Shown piece after piece: positions 1-8,954 of a DNA stretch of 48,170 bases; position 1 is the first letter of the stretch, and each line of letters opens with the position of its first letter. The notes beneath the pieces were generated by a model that saw only the letters and a list, made by a program, of their open reading frames with translations, made no database searches and was not told where the DNA came from. The stretch covers positions 1 through 48,170 of the forward strand of contig JAFQUB010000026.1 of NCBI GenBank assembly GCA_017408735.1. The letters run 5' to 3'. This DNA comes from Lachnospiraceae bacterium (GTDB lineage: Bacteria; Bacillota; Clostridia; Lachnospirales; Lachnospiraceae). Both the position numbers and the translations under genes were made by a program.

Positions 1-26
1 GTCGAGAAAAGAAGATTCAAGAAGTA

Positions 27-134
27 CCGCTTTATAGCGGACCAGTAAAAGTGCTTGCGATACCGCCCTTTGGGGCGAGCAGTAACATAGCCCTTTGGAG
101 GGCTAATAATAAACCACCACTTGAAGTGGTGGTT
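27..134 (+). mobile_element. Four-hairpin cluster, possible right end / guide-RNA region of an IS200/IS605-type element
   Basis: Four consecutive hairpins are visible: CCGCT/AGCGG (27-31, 36-40), CGCCC/GGGCG (64-68, 73-77), TAGCCCT/AGGGCTA (88-94, 99-105) and AACCACCACTT/AAGTGGTGGTT (112-122, 124-134, one-base loop). Closely spaced GC-rich hairpins at an element end, with a last one of the CCACC...GGTGG type, are typical of right ends of IS200/IS605 elements, from which TnpB guide (omega) RNAs are made. No tnpB is visible because the window starts here. An open frame crosses the hairpins from the left edge to about 179, but I recognise nothing in it. An alternative is an intergenic repeat or a set of terminators from an upstream gene. 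Confidence 0.4.
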
Positions 135-191
135 GCTAACTTAGATAAAATGCATAAAAAAAGAGGAGAAAACAACTGAAAAACTTGCGTA

Positions 192-220
192 TTGAACAAA
201 AGTGTAGTAAAGTGTATTAT
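192..220 (+). promoter_or_regulatory. Predicted sigma-A promoter of the solute-binding protein/chemoreceptor operon
   Basis: TTGAAC (192-197) and TATTAT (215-220) are separated by 17 bases, close to the TTGACA/TATAAT consensus, and lie about 40 bases before the start codon of the next gene. Confidence 0.55.
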
Positions 221-261
221 ATACGTATATAGAGTAATATTGGGGAAAGGGATGAAGTGCG

Positions 262-1764
262 ATGAAACGAAAAATAGTAGCAGTATTATGTATAGCTTTG
301 GGGATTTTTGCATTGTCGGGTTGTGGAAGTACGAAACAGACAGAGGAAACGCAAAAAACAGAAGAAATGGAATTGTATATTTTTAATTCTAAAGGAGAAA
401 TATCAGATTCTTTAGAAGAACTGGTGGCAGATTATGAAAAAGAAAGCGGTGTGAAAGTAAAACTCTTTAACACCCAGGCAGGGGAAGATCATATGAAAGC
501 CCTTCGGTCCTTGATGAATGAAAAAGTAAAACCTGATATCTATACAGTGCAGTCGGTAGCGGAGCTGGAAGAATGGGAAAGTTATGACTATGTAATGGAT
601 TATTCCAAGGCAGAGGGATTGACTACAGAGTTTAAAGATTTAGCGGATAATATACCGGAAGAGTTACGTCTTACCACAGAAGATGGAACCAATTATGGTG
701 TGCCATATAATATTGAGGGCTATGGTTATATGGTAGATACACAGATGATTTCCGATATTTTCGGAGCAGGAAACAAAGACAAAGTTTTAGAAGACCTTCG
801 TCTTTGCAGTTATGCAGAATGGGAAAACTGCATCAGAGTTCTTGGTAACATGATTGATACTGGTGTAGGTGGTCCGGTCACTTTAAATGGAAACACTTAT
901 AACGTTGGTGGCAAAACAGGACTGGCATCTAAGTTAACTGGTGTTTTTGCTGTAGCAGGAAGCGATTCCTGGACTTATGGAGATCATATGTTAAACGTGG
1001 CAGTGTGTAGTGGAGTTGCAAATGTAAGTCAGGCTCAGAATGCTACAACAGAGCAGGTAAAGAACCTGAAAAATGCATTTGTGGCATATGCTAAAGCATT
1101 GGATTTGAAGACTACATATGCAGCAGGTGATGGTGGACATTTAACACGTTCAGCTGACATGATTAACTCAAGCACCAACAGTTATGATGCGGCGATTAAG
1201 AAATTTGCACAAGGTAAGGCGCTCTTCTTTAAAAATGGTAACTGGACAGCTTCCAGTATTGCAGAAGTTGACAGTGCAGTGGCAGAACGGCTTACATTTT
1301 TACCTGTGAAGCTTCCTGTTTCAGACGAAGATATACATGTGGAAGGTCTGACAGCGGCAGAGATGAATAGTACCATTCCGGTATTTGCTTCCATGTATTA
1401 TGTAATTAATAATAAAAATGATGAGGAGCATAAAAAAGTAGCACAGGATTTCTTGGTGTGGCTTAATACCTCGGAAACAGGTATGAAATACATTACAGAA
1501 GTGTTCCAGTTCATTCCGTATAATGCAGATCCGGAGACAACCACAGTGTCCAACGCATTAGGAAATTCTATCATTAAATATGTAAATATGGGTGGTACCA
1601 TATCCAATCCATACAATGGTGCACCATCTAACTGGGGTGGAAATACCGTAGGAATATACATTTTACAGAATTATCTGGCAAAACCGGTATGGGATGAAAA
1701 TGATTACAATAAGATTGCAGATTATGCTGTTTCTCAGTGGGTGTCCATGGGCGGCTTAGAATAA
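262..1764 (+). CDS. Extracellular solute-binding lipoprotein (ABC sugar-binding family 1 type)
   Basis: The 500-residue product starts with a lipoprotein signal peptide: charged MKRK, a hydrophobic core, then a LSGCGS lipobox with the anchoring Cys at about residue 21. The mature part has the outline of a family 1 solute-binding protein (two-lobed sugar-type receptor): an early beta strand followed by a helix with the acidic run [12 protein letters not shown], and a late aromatic-rich C-terminus ([18 protein letters not shown]). It would be tethered to the outer face of the membrane. No permease or ATPase gene lies nearby. Instead it is followed 19 bases later by a chemoreceptor gene, so I infer that it may present a ligand to that receptor as well as, or instead of, feeding a transporter. 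The ligand cannot be read from sequence. The ATG at 262 gives an intact signal peptide. Confidence 0.85.
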   Translation: MKRKIVAVLCIALGIFALSGCGSTKQTEETQKTEEMELYIFNSKGEISDSLEELVADYEKESGVKVKLFNTQAGEDHMKALRSLMNEKVKPDIYTVQSVAELEEWESYDYVMDYSKAEGLTTEFKDLADNIPEELRLTTEDGTNYGVPYNIEGYGYMVDTQMISDIFGAGNKDKVLEDLRLCSYAEWENCIRVLGNMIDTGVGGPVTLNGNTYNVGGKTGLASKLTGVFAVAGSDSWTYGDHMLNVAVCSGVANVSQAQNATTEQVKNLKNAFVAYAKALDLKTTYAAGDGGHLTRSADMINSSTNSYDAAIKKFAQGKALFFKNGNWTASSIAEVDSAVAERLTFLPVKLPVSDEDIHVEGLTAAEMNSTIPVFASMYYVINNKNDEEHKKVAQDFLVWLNTSETGMKYITEVFQFIPYNADPETTTVSNALGNSIIKYVNMGGTISNPYNGAPSNWGGNTVGIYILQNYLAKPVWDENDYNKIADYAVSQWVSMGGLE

Positions 1765-1783
1765 AGTAAAGGAGAACAGGGAT

Positions 1784-3895
1784 ATGAGCAAAATGAATAA
1801 TTTGGAAAAAAATATAAAGAAAAAAGCAAAAGAACAAACCGGCGATAAAGTAAGTATGCTTATGAGTATTCGCAGTAAAATGATTGCTTCCTTTTTAGTC
1901 CCGGTAGTATTGATTATTGTTTTGGGTATAATATCTTATACAATATCAGCTAATGGATTTAAAAGCAATTATAAAGATTCAGCTTTGTCTACTATGACAA
2001 CCGTGGCGGATTACTTTGAACTTGGTTTTCACACTATTTCATCTAAGTCATTGCAGCTGGATGCGACAGAAACCATTACCAACTATTATTCAGGATCCTA
2101 CAAAGATGACAGTGTCAATGAAGTGTTAATGCAGGCAGAATGTTACAATGAAGTATATTCCGCAGCAGTTTTGGATCAGATGGTAGCAGGGGTATACATC
2201 ATTGGCAATTATGGAGAAAATATTAACTCTTTCCGAAAAGAAGATTTAATGCCGGGATGTTACGATGAATTTTTGGAATCAGCAGAATACAAAGCATTGG
2301 CTGACAGCAGAAATCCGGAAGTGTGGCTGGGTTATCATCCGTTTATTGATGAAAAACTTGGAGATATTAAATCGGATTATGCTATTTCTATTGTTCGAAA
2401 CCTGATGGATACGGGAAATAAAAAAGCAGGATTTATTATTTATGATATATCCAAAGATTTTATTGTGGAAATGTTGGAAGAAACAGAAGTGGGCGATGGC
2501 AGCGTTGTTGGTTTTGTAACAGATGACGGAAAGGAAATTCATTCCGGTGTATATGAAGATGGTTTCAGTTTTGCAGCCACAGAATTTTATCAAAATGCTT
2601 TAAGCAGTGAAGAAGTAAGAGGAAACCAGATGGTTACATATAATGGTCAGGATTATTTGTTTACATATGCCAAGGTGGAAGGATACAATTCCATGACCTG
2701 TTCCATGATACCTCAGGAAGTGATTCTGGCACAGAGTTATAATCTTAGAAATATTACAACCGCAATCGTAGTGTTTGCATGTGTTATAGCGATTGTAACC
2801 GGTACTGTAATTGCATCCGGTATCAGTAATGCGATTTCAGGAATTAATGGTGTACTTGGCAAAGTATCTAAAGGTGACCTGACAGTATCCTTTAAGTCAA
2901 AACGTAAAGATGAATTTAAGAATCTGATTTCAGGTATTACCAGTATGCTGGATAATATGAAGAATCTTATCCGGAAAGTTGCAGGAACCGGTACCACAGT
3001 AGCAAGTGCCGCTAACGAAGTGACAGAAAATTCTGAAATTGTGTTAACGGCAACACAGGGCATCACAAAGGCAATCAAAGAAGTGGAAGTGGGGATTGTA
3101 CAGCAGTCAGAAGATTCTGAAATGTGTCTGATGAAAATGAGCGAGCTATCAGATAAGATTAATCAGGTATCTGGTAATGCAGACAAAATTAAAGATACTG
3201 CAAACAATACAAAAAACATTGTTGTCAGTGGGCATAATATAGTGAAGGAACTGGATGAAAAGGTAAAAGATACTACAGAAAGTATGAATGATATTATGGA
3301 AAATATTGTGCAGCTTTCAGAACAGTCCAACACCATTGGAAATATTATTAATACCATCAACGATGTGGCAGACCAGACAAATCTTCTTTCACTGAATGCT
3401 TCTATTGAGGCAGCAAGAGCAGGCGAGGCAGGAAAAGGATTTGCGGTAGTGGCAGATGAAATACGTAAACTGGCAATGCAGACAACAGAAGCAGCGGCAG
3501 AAATCAGTACCATTATTTCTAATATTCAGAACCAGACAGAGGTTACTGTAAATACCGTAGAAAATGCACAGGGAATTGTACAGTTGCAAGAAAAAGCTTT
3601 GGAAACTACAGTAACGGCATTTAATGATATTAACAATCATGTAGAAGACTTGAACAACAATCTGGAAAGCATTATCTCCGGCATTGTGGGAATTGAAGGT
3701 GTAAAAGAAGATACACTCTACGCAATCCAGAATATTTCAGCAGCATCCGAAGAAGTTGCTGCAACCATGACAGACCTTGCCAATACATCCAACAGACAGC
3801 TTGGAGCAGTAGAAACACTGAATACTACAGCAAATAAGCTGGGCAAGAATGCGGCAGAACTGGAAGAAGTAATTCGTGTATTCAAAGTAGAATAG
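1784..3895 (+). CDS. Methyl-accepting chemotaxis protein
   Basis: A 703-residue transmembrane chemoreceptor. After a charged cytoplasmic start, the first membrane helix is at about residues 33-55, followed by an extracytoplasmic sensor region (about 56-322) of probable Cache type. The second membrane helix is at about 323-345, then a HAMP linker (about 346-398) and a long coiled-coil signalling domain. The conserved tip that contacts CheA and CheW is clear at about 526-566, including [20 protein letters not shown] and [10 protein letters not shown]. The C-terminus ends in FKVE without a CheR/CheB-docking pentapeptide. A ribosome binding site (AAAGGAG) precedes the ATG. It is co-transcribed with the solute-binding lipoprotein upstream and ends at a strong terminator. 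No che or flagellar genes are in the window. Confidence 0.95.
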   Translation: MSKMNNLEKNIKKKAKEQTGDKVSMLMSIRSKMIASFLVPVVLIIVLGIISYTISANGFKSNYKDSALSTMTTVADYFELGFHTISSKSLQLDATETITNYYSGSYKDDSVNEVLMQAECYNEVYSAAVLDQMVAGVYIIGNYGENINSFRKEDLMPGCYDEFLESAEYKALADSRNPEVWLGYHPFIDEKLGDIKSDYAISIVRNLMDTGNKKAGFIIYDISKDFIVEMLEETEVGDGSVVGFVTDDGKEIHSGVYEDGFSFAATEFYQNALSSEEVRGNQMVTYNGQDYLFTYAKVEGYNSMTCSMIPQEVILAQSYNLRNITTAIVVFACVIAIVTGTVIASGISNAISGINGVLGKVSKGDLTVSFKSKRKDEFKNLISGITSMLDNMKNLIRKVAGTGTTVASAANEVTENSEIVLTATQGITKAIKEVEVGIVQQSEDSEMCLMKMSELSDKINQVSGNADKIKDTANNTKNIVVSGHNIVKELDEKVKDTTESMNDIMENIVQLSEQSNTIGNIINTINDVADQTNLLSLNASIEAARAGEAGKGFAVVADEIRKLAMQTTEAAAEISTIISNIQNQTEVTVNTVENAQGIVQLQEKALETTVTAFNDINNHVEDLNNNLESIISGIVGIEGVKEDTLYAIQNISAASEEVAATMTDLANTSNRQLGAVETLNTTANKLGKNAAELEEVIRVFKVE

Positions 3896-3907
3896 AAAAA
3901 GCTATGG

Positions 3908-3940
3908 AAAAGATAACTCTTTGGGTGAGAGTTATCTTTT
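3908..3940 (+). terminator. Rho-independent terminator after the chemoreceptor gene
   Basis: A 13-base-pair stem AAAAGATAACTCT (3908-3920) / AGAGTTATCTTTT (3928-3940) with a 7-base loop ends in TTTT, 12 bases after the stop codon. Confidence 0.85.
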
Positions 3941-3970
3941 CGTGCATTTTATGATTAATTTGCATAGATG

Positions 3971-4049
3971 TTCGACAAAATTCGACAAAATGGAGAGAAA
4001 TTTATTATCGCAAAAGAAAAGAAAAAAACGAAAAATGAGAAATGTCGAA
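3971..4049 (+). promoter_or_regulatory. Three Spo0A-binding sites (0A boxes) upstream of spo0A
   Basis: TTCGACA occurs at 3971-3977 and again at 3981-3987 (both read TGTCGAA on the minus strand), and TGTCGAA occurs on the plus strand at 4043-4049. All three match the established 0A box core TGNCGAA exactly. They lie upstream of the predicted promoter at 4068-4096, the position expected for direct autoregulation of spo0A by phosphorylated Spo0A. Confidence 0.75.
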
Positions 4050-4067
4050 TTGTGCGAAAAGTAATGA

Positions 4068-4096
4068 TTGATTCTGATAAAATATGCTTATATAAT
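4068..4096 (+). promoter_or_regulatory. Predicted sigma-A promoter of spo0A
   Basis: TTGATT (4068-4073) and a perfect TATAAT (4091-4096) are separated by 17 bases. The nearest 0A box (4043-4049) ends about 18 bases upstream of the -35 element. Confidence 0.65.
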
Positions 4097-4138
4097 AACA
4101 ACAGAAAAAAAGGAAATATAAGTGATTGGAGGATGCCT

Positions 4139-4933
4139 ATGGAAAAATTAAATGTGGCAATTGCTGATGATAATGAAATATTATTGGATTTATTGGAGGA
4201 AATTATCAAAAGTGATGATGAGTTGAATGTTGTAGGAAAAGCAAGAAACGGAGAAGAAGCTTATGGAATAATTAAGGAGAAAGAGCCGGATGTTGTGCTT
4301 TTAGATATTGTTATGCCAAAAATGGACGGACTTTGCGTGATGAATAAGGTCAAAAGAGATGCCACCATAAAAAAACAGCCGGCATTTATTATGATTTCTG
4401 CCATCGGTCAGGAAAGCATTACGGAAGATGCTTTTGAGATGGGAGCAAATTATTATATTATGAAGCCTTTTGATAATGAGGTAATTATTAATCGTATTAA
4501 AAGAACCAGAGATAAGAAGGCAAGCCACAGAACTGCGGAAAAATACATACCAATGGAGAAGGTAAGCGAAGTAAAGGAAAGGAACCTGGAAGCAGATGTT
4601 ACCAATATCATTCACGAGATTGGTGTACCTGCTCATATTAAAGGATATCAGTATTTAAGAGATGCTATTATGATGTCCGTGGAAGATATGGACATGTTAA
4701 ACTCCATTACCAAAATTCTGTATCCTACCATTGCGAAAAAATATCAGACCACATCCAGCCGCGTGGAACGTGCCATTCGTCATGCTATTGAAGTTGCATG
4801 GAGTCGTGGAAAAATGGATACTATTGACGAGTTGTTTGGTTATACTATAAATACGGGAAAGGGAAAACCAACCAATTCAGAATTTGTTGCCCTGATAGCG
4901 GATAAAATACGTCTGGAATACAAAAATAGATAG
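4139..4933 (+). CDS. spo0A: Sporulation transcription factor Spo0A
   Basis: The 264-residue product is a response regulator that, once phosphorylated through the sporulation phosphorelay or orphan kinases, switches on sporulation. The receiver domain (1-125) shows the acidic pocket D10/D11, phospho-acceptor D56 in VVLLDIVMP, the conserved Ser/Thr region ISAIG, and K in MKPFD. The C-terminal effector domain carries the Spo0A-specific recognition region, [12 protein letters not shown] and [20 protein letters not shown]. Length matches the family (about 267 residues). The ATG at 4139 is chosen because GGAGG (4128-4132) sits six bases before it; the ATG at 4133 abuts that site, and the longer frame from 3968 runs through the promoter and 0A boxes. 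spoIVB, often adjacent upstream in Firmicutes, is not here; the upstream neighbour is a chemoreceptor gene. Confidence 0.97.
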   Translation: MEKLNVAIADDNEILLDLLEEIIKSDDELNVVGKARNGEEAYGIIKEKEPDVVLLDIVMPKMDGLCVMNKVKRDATIKKQPAFIMISAIGQESITEDAFEMGANYYIMKPFDNEVIINRIKRTRDKKASHRTAEKYIPMEKVSEVKERNLEADVTNIIHEIGVPAHIKGYQYLRDAIMMSVEDMDMLNSITKILYPTIAKKYQTTSSRVERAIRHAIEVAWSRGKMDTIDELFGYTINTGKGKPTNSEFVALIADKIRLEYKNR

Positions 4934-5016
4934 GGATTGATGCTTTTCTTGTAGAAAAATCTGTGCTATGATAATAAAGACTGTATGGAAAAACAGACAA
5001 AAGCAGGAGGAGCAGG

Positions 5017-6459
5017 ATGAAAAAAGTATTATTTGTGGCGTCGGAGGCAACACCATTTATAAAAACCGGAGGACTTGCGGATGTGGTGGGATCACTTCCT
5101 AAGTGTTTTGACAAAGAAACATATGATATTAGGGTAATGATTCCAAAATATCTTTGTATTCCGGAAGAAAGACTGAATGGAATCACATTTCTAACCAATT
5201 TTTATGTGGATTTGTCCTGGCGTAAACAGTATGCAGGAATTTTTACAAAAAAAGTGGATGGAATCACATTTTATCTGATTGATAATGAATATTATTTTGC
5301 AGGACCAAGACCTTATGGAAATATATATGAAGATATCGAAAAATTCGCATTTTTTTCGAAGGCAGCCCTGATGGCTATGCAGAAAATTGATTTTCGTCCG
5401 GATATTGTGCATTGCCATGACTGGCAGACGGGTGTGATTCCTTTGATGTTAAAGGAATGTTTCCGTGGAAATGATTTTTATCAGGGAATTAAATCTGTTA
5501 TGACAATTCATAATCTGAAATTTCAGGGGCGTTGGGAACTTCAGAAAGTAAAGGATGTACTTGGACTGCCGGATTATTATTTTACATCAGATAAACTGGA
5601 GTCATATAACGATGCAAATTATCTGAAAGGCGGCATTGTATTTGCAGACGCGGTGACAACGGTCAGCAAGACCTATGCAGAGGAAATTAAGACAATGGAG
5701 TACGGTGAAGGTCTTCATGGACTGCTAAGGGCAAGGAGCAATGATTTGCGTGGTATTGTGAATGGTGTTGATTATCAGGAGTTTAATCCGGAAACAGATA
5801 AATATATATATAAAAGTTACAATGCCAGAAATTTTAGAAAAGAGAAAATAAAAAATAAAAGAGCACTTCAGGAAGAATTAGGGCTCGAAAAAGATGACAA
5901 AGCATTTCTAATTGGGATTGTGTCCCGATTGACAGATCAGAAAGGCTTTGATTTAATTGATTGTATTATGGACGAGCTTTGTGGTGAAAATATACAGCTT
6001 GCTGTGTTAGGGACAGGAGAAGAACGCTATGAGAATATGTTCCGGCATTATGAATGGAAATATCATGGTAAAGTGTCTGCTAATATCTACTATTCAGAAG
6101 AACTTTCTCATAAAATATATGCAGCAAGCGATGCATTTTTGATGCCATCTTTATTTGAACCATGTGGTTTAAGCCAGTTAATGAGCCTCCGCTATGGAAC
6201 TATTCCCATTGTCCGCGAAACCGGTGGCTTAAAAGATACGGTAGAGCCGTACAATGAATATGAAAGCACAGGTACAGGCTTTAGTTTTTCCAATTATAAT
6301 GCCCATGAAATGCTGGGTGTGATTCGTTACGCTATGGAAGTATTCCGGGACAAGAAGCGTGAGTGGAACAAGCTGATAGACAGAGCGATGGCAGCCGATT
6401 TCTCGTGGAAACGCTCTGCAAAAGAATATGAAGAAATGTATGACTGGCTTATAAAATAA
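5017..6459 (+). CDS. glgA: Glycogen synthase (ADP-glucose type)
   Basis: A 480-residue GT5-family glucosyltransferase that adds glucose from ADP-glucose to the non-reducing end of alpha-1,4-glucan in the cytoplasm. The ADP-glucose-binding KTGG motif is at residues 16-19 in a typical KTGGLADVVGSLP context. The second Rossmann domain has GIVSRLTDQKGFDL and PSLFEPCGLSQL with the catalytic Glu. Length matches the family. The other glycogen genes (glgC, glgB, glgP) are absent nearby, so it stands alone between spo0A and two coat genes. The ribosome binding site AGGAGG is well placed before the ATG. Glycogen is a known reserve in clostridial pre-spore cells, so the location next to spo0A is suggestive but not proof of a link. 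Confidence 0.95.
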   Translation: MKKVLFVASEATPFIKTGGLADVVGSLPKCFDKETYDIRVMIPKYLCIPEERLNGITFLTNFYVDLSWRKQYAGIFTKKVDGITFYLIDNEYYFAGPRPYGNIYEDIEKFAFFSKAALMAMQKIDFRPDIVHCHDWQTGVIPLMLKECFRGNDFYQGIKSVMTIHNLKFQGRWELQKVKDVLGLPDYYFTSDKLESYNDANYLKGGIVFADAVTTVSKTYAEEIKTMEYGEGLHGLLRARSNDLRGIVNGVDYQEFNPETDKYIYKSYNARNFRKEKIKNKRALQEELGLEKDDKAFLIGIVSRLTDQKGFDLIDCIMDELCGENIQLAVLGTGEERYENMFRHYEWKYHGKVSANIYYSEELSHKIYAASDAFLMPSLFEPCGLSQLMSLRYGTIPIVRETGGLKDTVEPYNEYESTGTGFSFSNYNAHEMLGVIRYAMEVFRDKKREWNKLIDRAMAADFSWKRSAKEYEEMYDWLIK

Positions 6460-6471
6460 TTTTGATTTTAG

Positions 6472-6527
6472 AATAAAACCTTTTTCTTTTGTAATACTAA
6501 GAAAGTATGAAAGAAGGAGGTTTTATT
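6472..6527 (+). promoter_or_regulatory. Long leader hairpin that buries the ribosome binding site of the first coat gene
   Basis: Bases 6472-6490 pair with 6509-6527 in 19 consecutive pairs (16 Watson-Crick, 3 G-U), closing over an 18-base loop that holds a second small stem ATACT/AGTAT. The 3' arm contains the whole AAGGAGG ribosome binding site (6514-6520), and the stem ends two bases before the ATG at 6530. It may hold translation off, work as a temperature- or factor-dependent switch, or be the glgA terminator with the U-rich tract in its 5' arm. The sequence does not decide between these. Confidence 0.5.
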
Positions 6528-6529
6528 TT

Positions 6530-6715
6530 ATGTCAAACATTTCAGAACTTGATTTACAGAACTTAAGACACTTGATAGCAGGGTACGAAACAACCCACTG
6601 CAAAATGAATGAATATGCATCTGCTGCCACAGATCAGACAGTACGTCAGTTTTTTGCAAAATCTGCCCAGTCTGCTATGGAATCTAAGAATCAGTTAATG
6701 CAGTTTTTAAAGTAG
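6530..6715 (+). CDS. Small CotF-like spore coat protein, first of a pair
   Basis: A 61-residue, mostly helical protein (ELDLQNLRHLIAGYETTHCKMNEYA) ending in a second helix with KNQLMQFLK. It resembles the N-terminal helical-hairpin half of the CotF/coat F family of spore coat proteins, which in many clostridia is split over two short adjacent genes. It has no signal peptide or membrane segment. The partner gene begins 12 bases later. Its ribosome binding site lies inside a long leader hairpin. Assignment rests on pattern and neighbour, not on a search. Confidence 0.65.
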   Translation: MSNISELDLQNLRHLIAGYETTHCKMNEYASAATDQTVRQFFAKSAQSAMESKNQLMQFLK

Positions 6716-6727
6716 GAGGGTGAAAAA

Positions 6728-6988
6728 ATGTTGAATGATCAGACAATGGTAGCAGATACACTTGCGGGTATCAACGGAGAATTGGTGCGTTTTAGTGAAA
6801 TGATTCCGCAGAGTGAAAATAAAGCGTTAAAACAGACTTTGAAACAGATGAGAAACCAGTGTGAAATGTCTCAGGAAGAACTTTATGAAATTGCCAGAAG
6901 CAAACAGTATTATATACCGGCTGCCATGGCAACTGATGAAGAAGTAGCTCATGTAAAGAACATTTTAAATTCTTTGAGTGCAAAATAA
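6728..6988 (+). CDS. CotF-like spore coat protein, second of a pair
   Basis: An 86-residue helical protein with the C-terminal feature of CotF-type coat proteins, a Tyr/Pro-rich YYIPAAMA followed by an acidic DEEV helix (residues about 65-80). A GGAGG ribosome binding site precedes the ATG. It follows the 61-residue coat gene by 12 bases and is closed by a terminator at 7005-7032, so the two form a short operon. Expected role: structural component of the spore coat or inner layers, made in the mother cell. No sigma-E or sigma-K promoter is obvious to me upstream. Confidence 0.7.
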   Translation: MLNDQTMVADTLAGINGELVRFSEMIPQSENKALKQTLKQMRNQCEMSQEELYEIARSKQYYIPAAMATDEEVAHVKNILNSLSAK

Positions 6989-7004
6989 TCAAAATAAAAT
7001 GAAG

Positions 7005-7032
7005 CTGCCGTCAGAAATGATGGCAGTTTTTT
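7005..7032 (+). terminator. Rho-independent terminator after the coat gene pair
   Basis: Stem CTGCCGTCA (7005-7013) / TGATGGCAG (7018-7026) with one G-U pair and a 4-base loop is followed by six T residues. Confidence 0.9.
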
Positions 7033-7057
7033 GGTGCGCGTCGGGGGTCAATAGACA

Positions 7058-7086
7058 TTGCCACAAATCCGAACATATGGTACAAT
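7058..7086 (+). promoter_or_regulatory. Predicted sigma-A promoter of rqcH
   Basis: TTGCCA (7058-7063) and TACAAT (7081-7086) are separated by exactly 17 bases and lie 33 bases before the chosen ATG. Confidence 0.65.
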
Positions 7087-7118
7087 TTATCACAAATAAA
7101 CGAAAAAGAGGTAATAGT

Positions 7119-8861
7119 ATGGCATTTGATGGTATTGTAATTGCCAATTTAGTAAAAGAATTAGGAGAAAAACTTACCGAAGGAAGAATTTATAAAATTG
7201 CCCAGACAGAGGATGATGAGTTGTTGCTGACCATAAAAGTTGCAAAAGAACAGTATCGTCTGTTAATGTCTGCCAGTGCAAGTCTGCCGTTGTTATATCT
7301 TACAAATAAGAACAAGCAGAGTCCATTGACGGCACCTAACTTCTGTATGCTTTTGCGCAAGCATCTTCAGAATGGAAGGATAACAAAGATTTATCAGCCG
7401 GGTTTGGAGAGAATTGTACATTTTGATGTGGAGCATTTAAATGAATTGGGCGATTTATGCAAAAAGACGTTGATTATAGAGCTGATGGGAAAACACAGTA
7501 ATATCATTTTCTGTAATGAAGAAGGGATGATTATTGACAGTATTAAGCATATTTCAGCCCAGACAAGTTCTTTGCGTGAAGTACTTCCGGGGCGTCAGTA
7601 TTTTATTCCGGAAACTATGGATAAATTAAATCCTAAGGAAGCAACCCAGGAAATCTTTGAAGAACGTATGAGTTTGAAACCACTAACTGCGGTGAAGGCC
7701 TTATATCAGTCATTTACTGGAATTAGTCCTGCGGTAGCTCAGGGAATTTGTGCAGCGGCAAAAGTGGAAGCGGACAAGGCAGCAGGTAGTCTGTCGAAAG
7801 AAGAAATGGCAAGTTTGTATCTGGAATTTTGTAAGATGATGAACATGGTAGAAACAGGAGAGTTTCAGCCGGTCATTTATTATAAAAGACAGGAGCCGGT
7901 GGAATTTTCGGCGATAGAGCTTTTTCAGTATCAGGAATGTGAAAGTAGGACTTATGATACCATTTCCCAAGTACTGGAAACTTATTATGCTGAAAAAAAT
8001 ACCATTACAAGAATTCGCCAGAAATCATCGGATTTGCGTAGAATTGTGCAGACAGCACTGGAACGTAACTATAAGAAATATGATTTGCAGTTGAAGCAGT
8101 TGAAAGATACAGAAAAACGGGAAAAATATAAGGTTTATGGAGAATTGATTAATACTTACGGGTATCAAGTGGAACCGGGAAGCAAATCCATGGAAGCCTT
8201 GAATTATTATACCAACGAAATGATTACCATTCCTCTGGATGAAACCATTCCACCGTTGGAAAACGCCAAAAAATATTTCGAAAAATATAACAAATTAAAA
8301 AGAACTTACGAGGCACTTTCAGAATTGACGTTGGAAGTAAAGGAAGAAATTAGTCATTTGGAGTCTGTGCAGACGGCGCTGGACATTGCTTTGCTAGAAG
8401 AAGATTTGGTAGAAATTAAGGAAGAATTGGTGGAAAGCGGTTATATTCGCAGAAAAGGCGGAGGTAAAAAGGTGAAAATCACCAGTAAGCCGTTTCATTA
8501 TTTGTCCAGTGACGGTTATCATATGTATGTAGGAAAAAACAATTTTCAGAACGAGGAATTGACCTTTAAATTTGCAACCGGAAATGACTGGTGGTTTCAC
8601 GCCAAAGGAGTTCCGGGTTCTCATGTAATTGTAAAGGGAAATGGGGAAGAAGAACTTCCGGACAGAGTATTTGAGGAAGCTGGAAAGTTAGCGGCTTTTT
8701 ACTCGAAAAATCGAGGAAATGACAAAGTTGAGATTGACTATATTCAGAAAAAGCATGTGAAAAAGCCGGCAGGGGGAAAACCGGGATTTGTGGTATATTA
8801 CACAAATTATTCTCTGGTAATCGACAGCGACATTTCAGGATTGACGCAAATCAGTGGTTAG
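7119..8861 (+). CDS. rqcH: Ribosome quality control protein RqcH (NFACT family)
   Basis: A 580-residue NFACT/Rqc2-family protein. In Bacillus, RqcH binds split 50S subunits carrying stalled nascent chains and recruits tRNA-Ala to add alanine tails that mark them for ClpXP; older annotation calls the family fibronectin-binding protein. Visible domains: NFACT-N from the start (MAFDGIVIANLVKEL, later LMGKHSNIIF), a long charged coiled coil (about 330-430), and NFACT-R near the C-terminus with FHYLSSDGYHMYVGKNNFQN, GSHVIVK and KHVKKPAGGKPG. The ATG at 7119 is chosen because MAFDGIV is the family start and it follows AAAGAGG; the longer frame from 6978 overlaps the coat gene, terminator and promoter. 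Confidence 0.93.
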   Translation: MAFDGIVIANLVKELGEKLTEGRIYKIAQTEDDELLLTIKVAKEQYRLLMSASASLPLLYLTNKNKQSPLTAPNFCMLLRKHLQNGRITKIYQPGLERIVHFDVEHLNELGDLCKKTLIIELMGKHSNIIFCNEEGMIIDSIKHISAQTSSLREVLPGRQYFIPETMDKLNPKEATQEIFEERMSLKPLTAVKALYQSFTGISPAVAQGICAAAKVEADKAAGSLSKEEMASLYLEFCKMMNMVETGEFQPVIYYKRQEPVEFSAIELFQYQECESRTYDTISQVLETYYAEKNTITRIRQKSSDLRRIVQTALERNYKKYDLQLKQLKDTEKREKYKVYGELINTYGYQVEPGSKSMEALNYYTNEMITIPLDETIPPLENAKKYFEKYNKLKRTYEALSELTLEVKEEISHLESVQTALDIALLEEDLVEIKEELVESGYIRRKGGGKKVKITSKPFHYLSSDGYHMYVGKNNFQNEELTFKFATGNDWWFHAKGVPGSHVIVKGNGEEELPDRVFEEAGKLAAFYSKNRGNDKVEIDYIQKKHVKKPAGGKPGFVVYYTNYSLVIDSDISGLTQISG

Positions 8862-8864
8862 TGC

Positions 8865-8893
8865 TTGACGTTGCTTTTTAAATCAATTATAAT
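8865..8893 (+). promoter_or_regulatory. Predicted sigma-A promoter of the yicC operon
   Basis: TTGACG (8865-8870) and a perfect TATAAT (8888-8893) with a 17-base spacer lie directly after the rqcH stop codon. This is one of the strongest promoter matches in the window. Confidence 0.8.
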
Positions 8894-8954
8894 GAAATGT
8901 GCTAAATGAATAGAGAAACGTGCAGTGAAAGAACATATGGAGGTCAAAGACTCA

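Noticed and set aside
3968..4138. 57-codon N-terminal extension of spo0A
   Set aside because: It would translate the 0A boxes and promoter; the ribosome binding site GGAGG and the family length both support 4139.
4937..4975. Promoter for glgA (TTGATG or TTGTAG with TATGAT or GATAAT)
   Set aside because: Spacings of 24, 12 or 15 bases do not give a convincing match.
6978..7118. 47-codon N-terminal extension of rqcH
   Set aside because: It runs through the coat-gene terminator and a good promoter; the family start MAFDGIV is at 7119.
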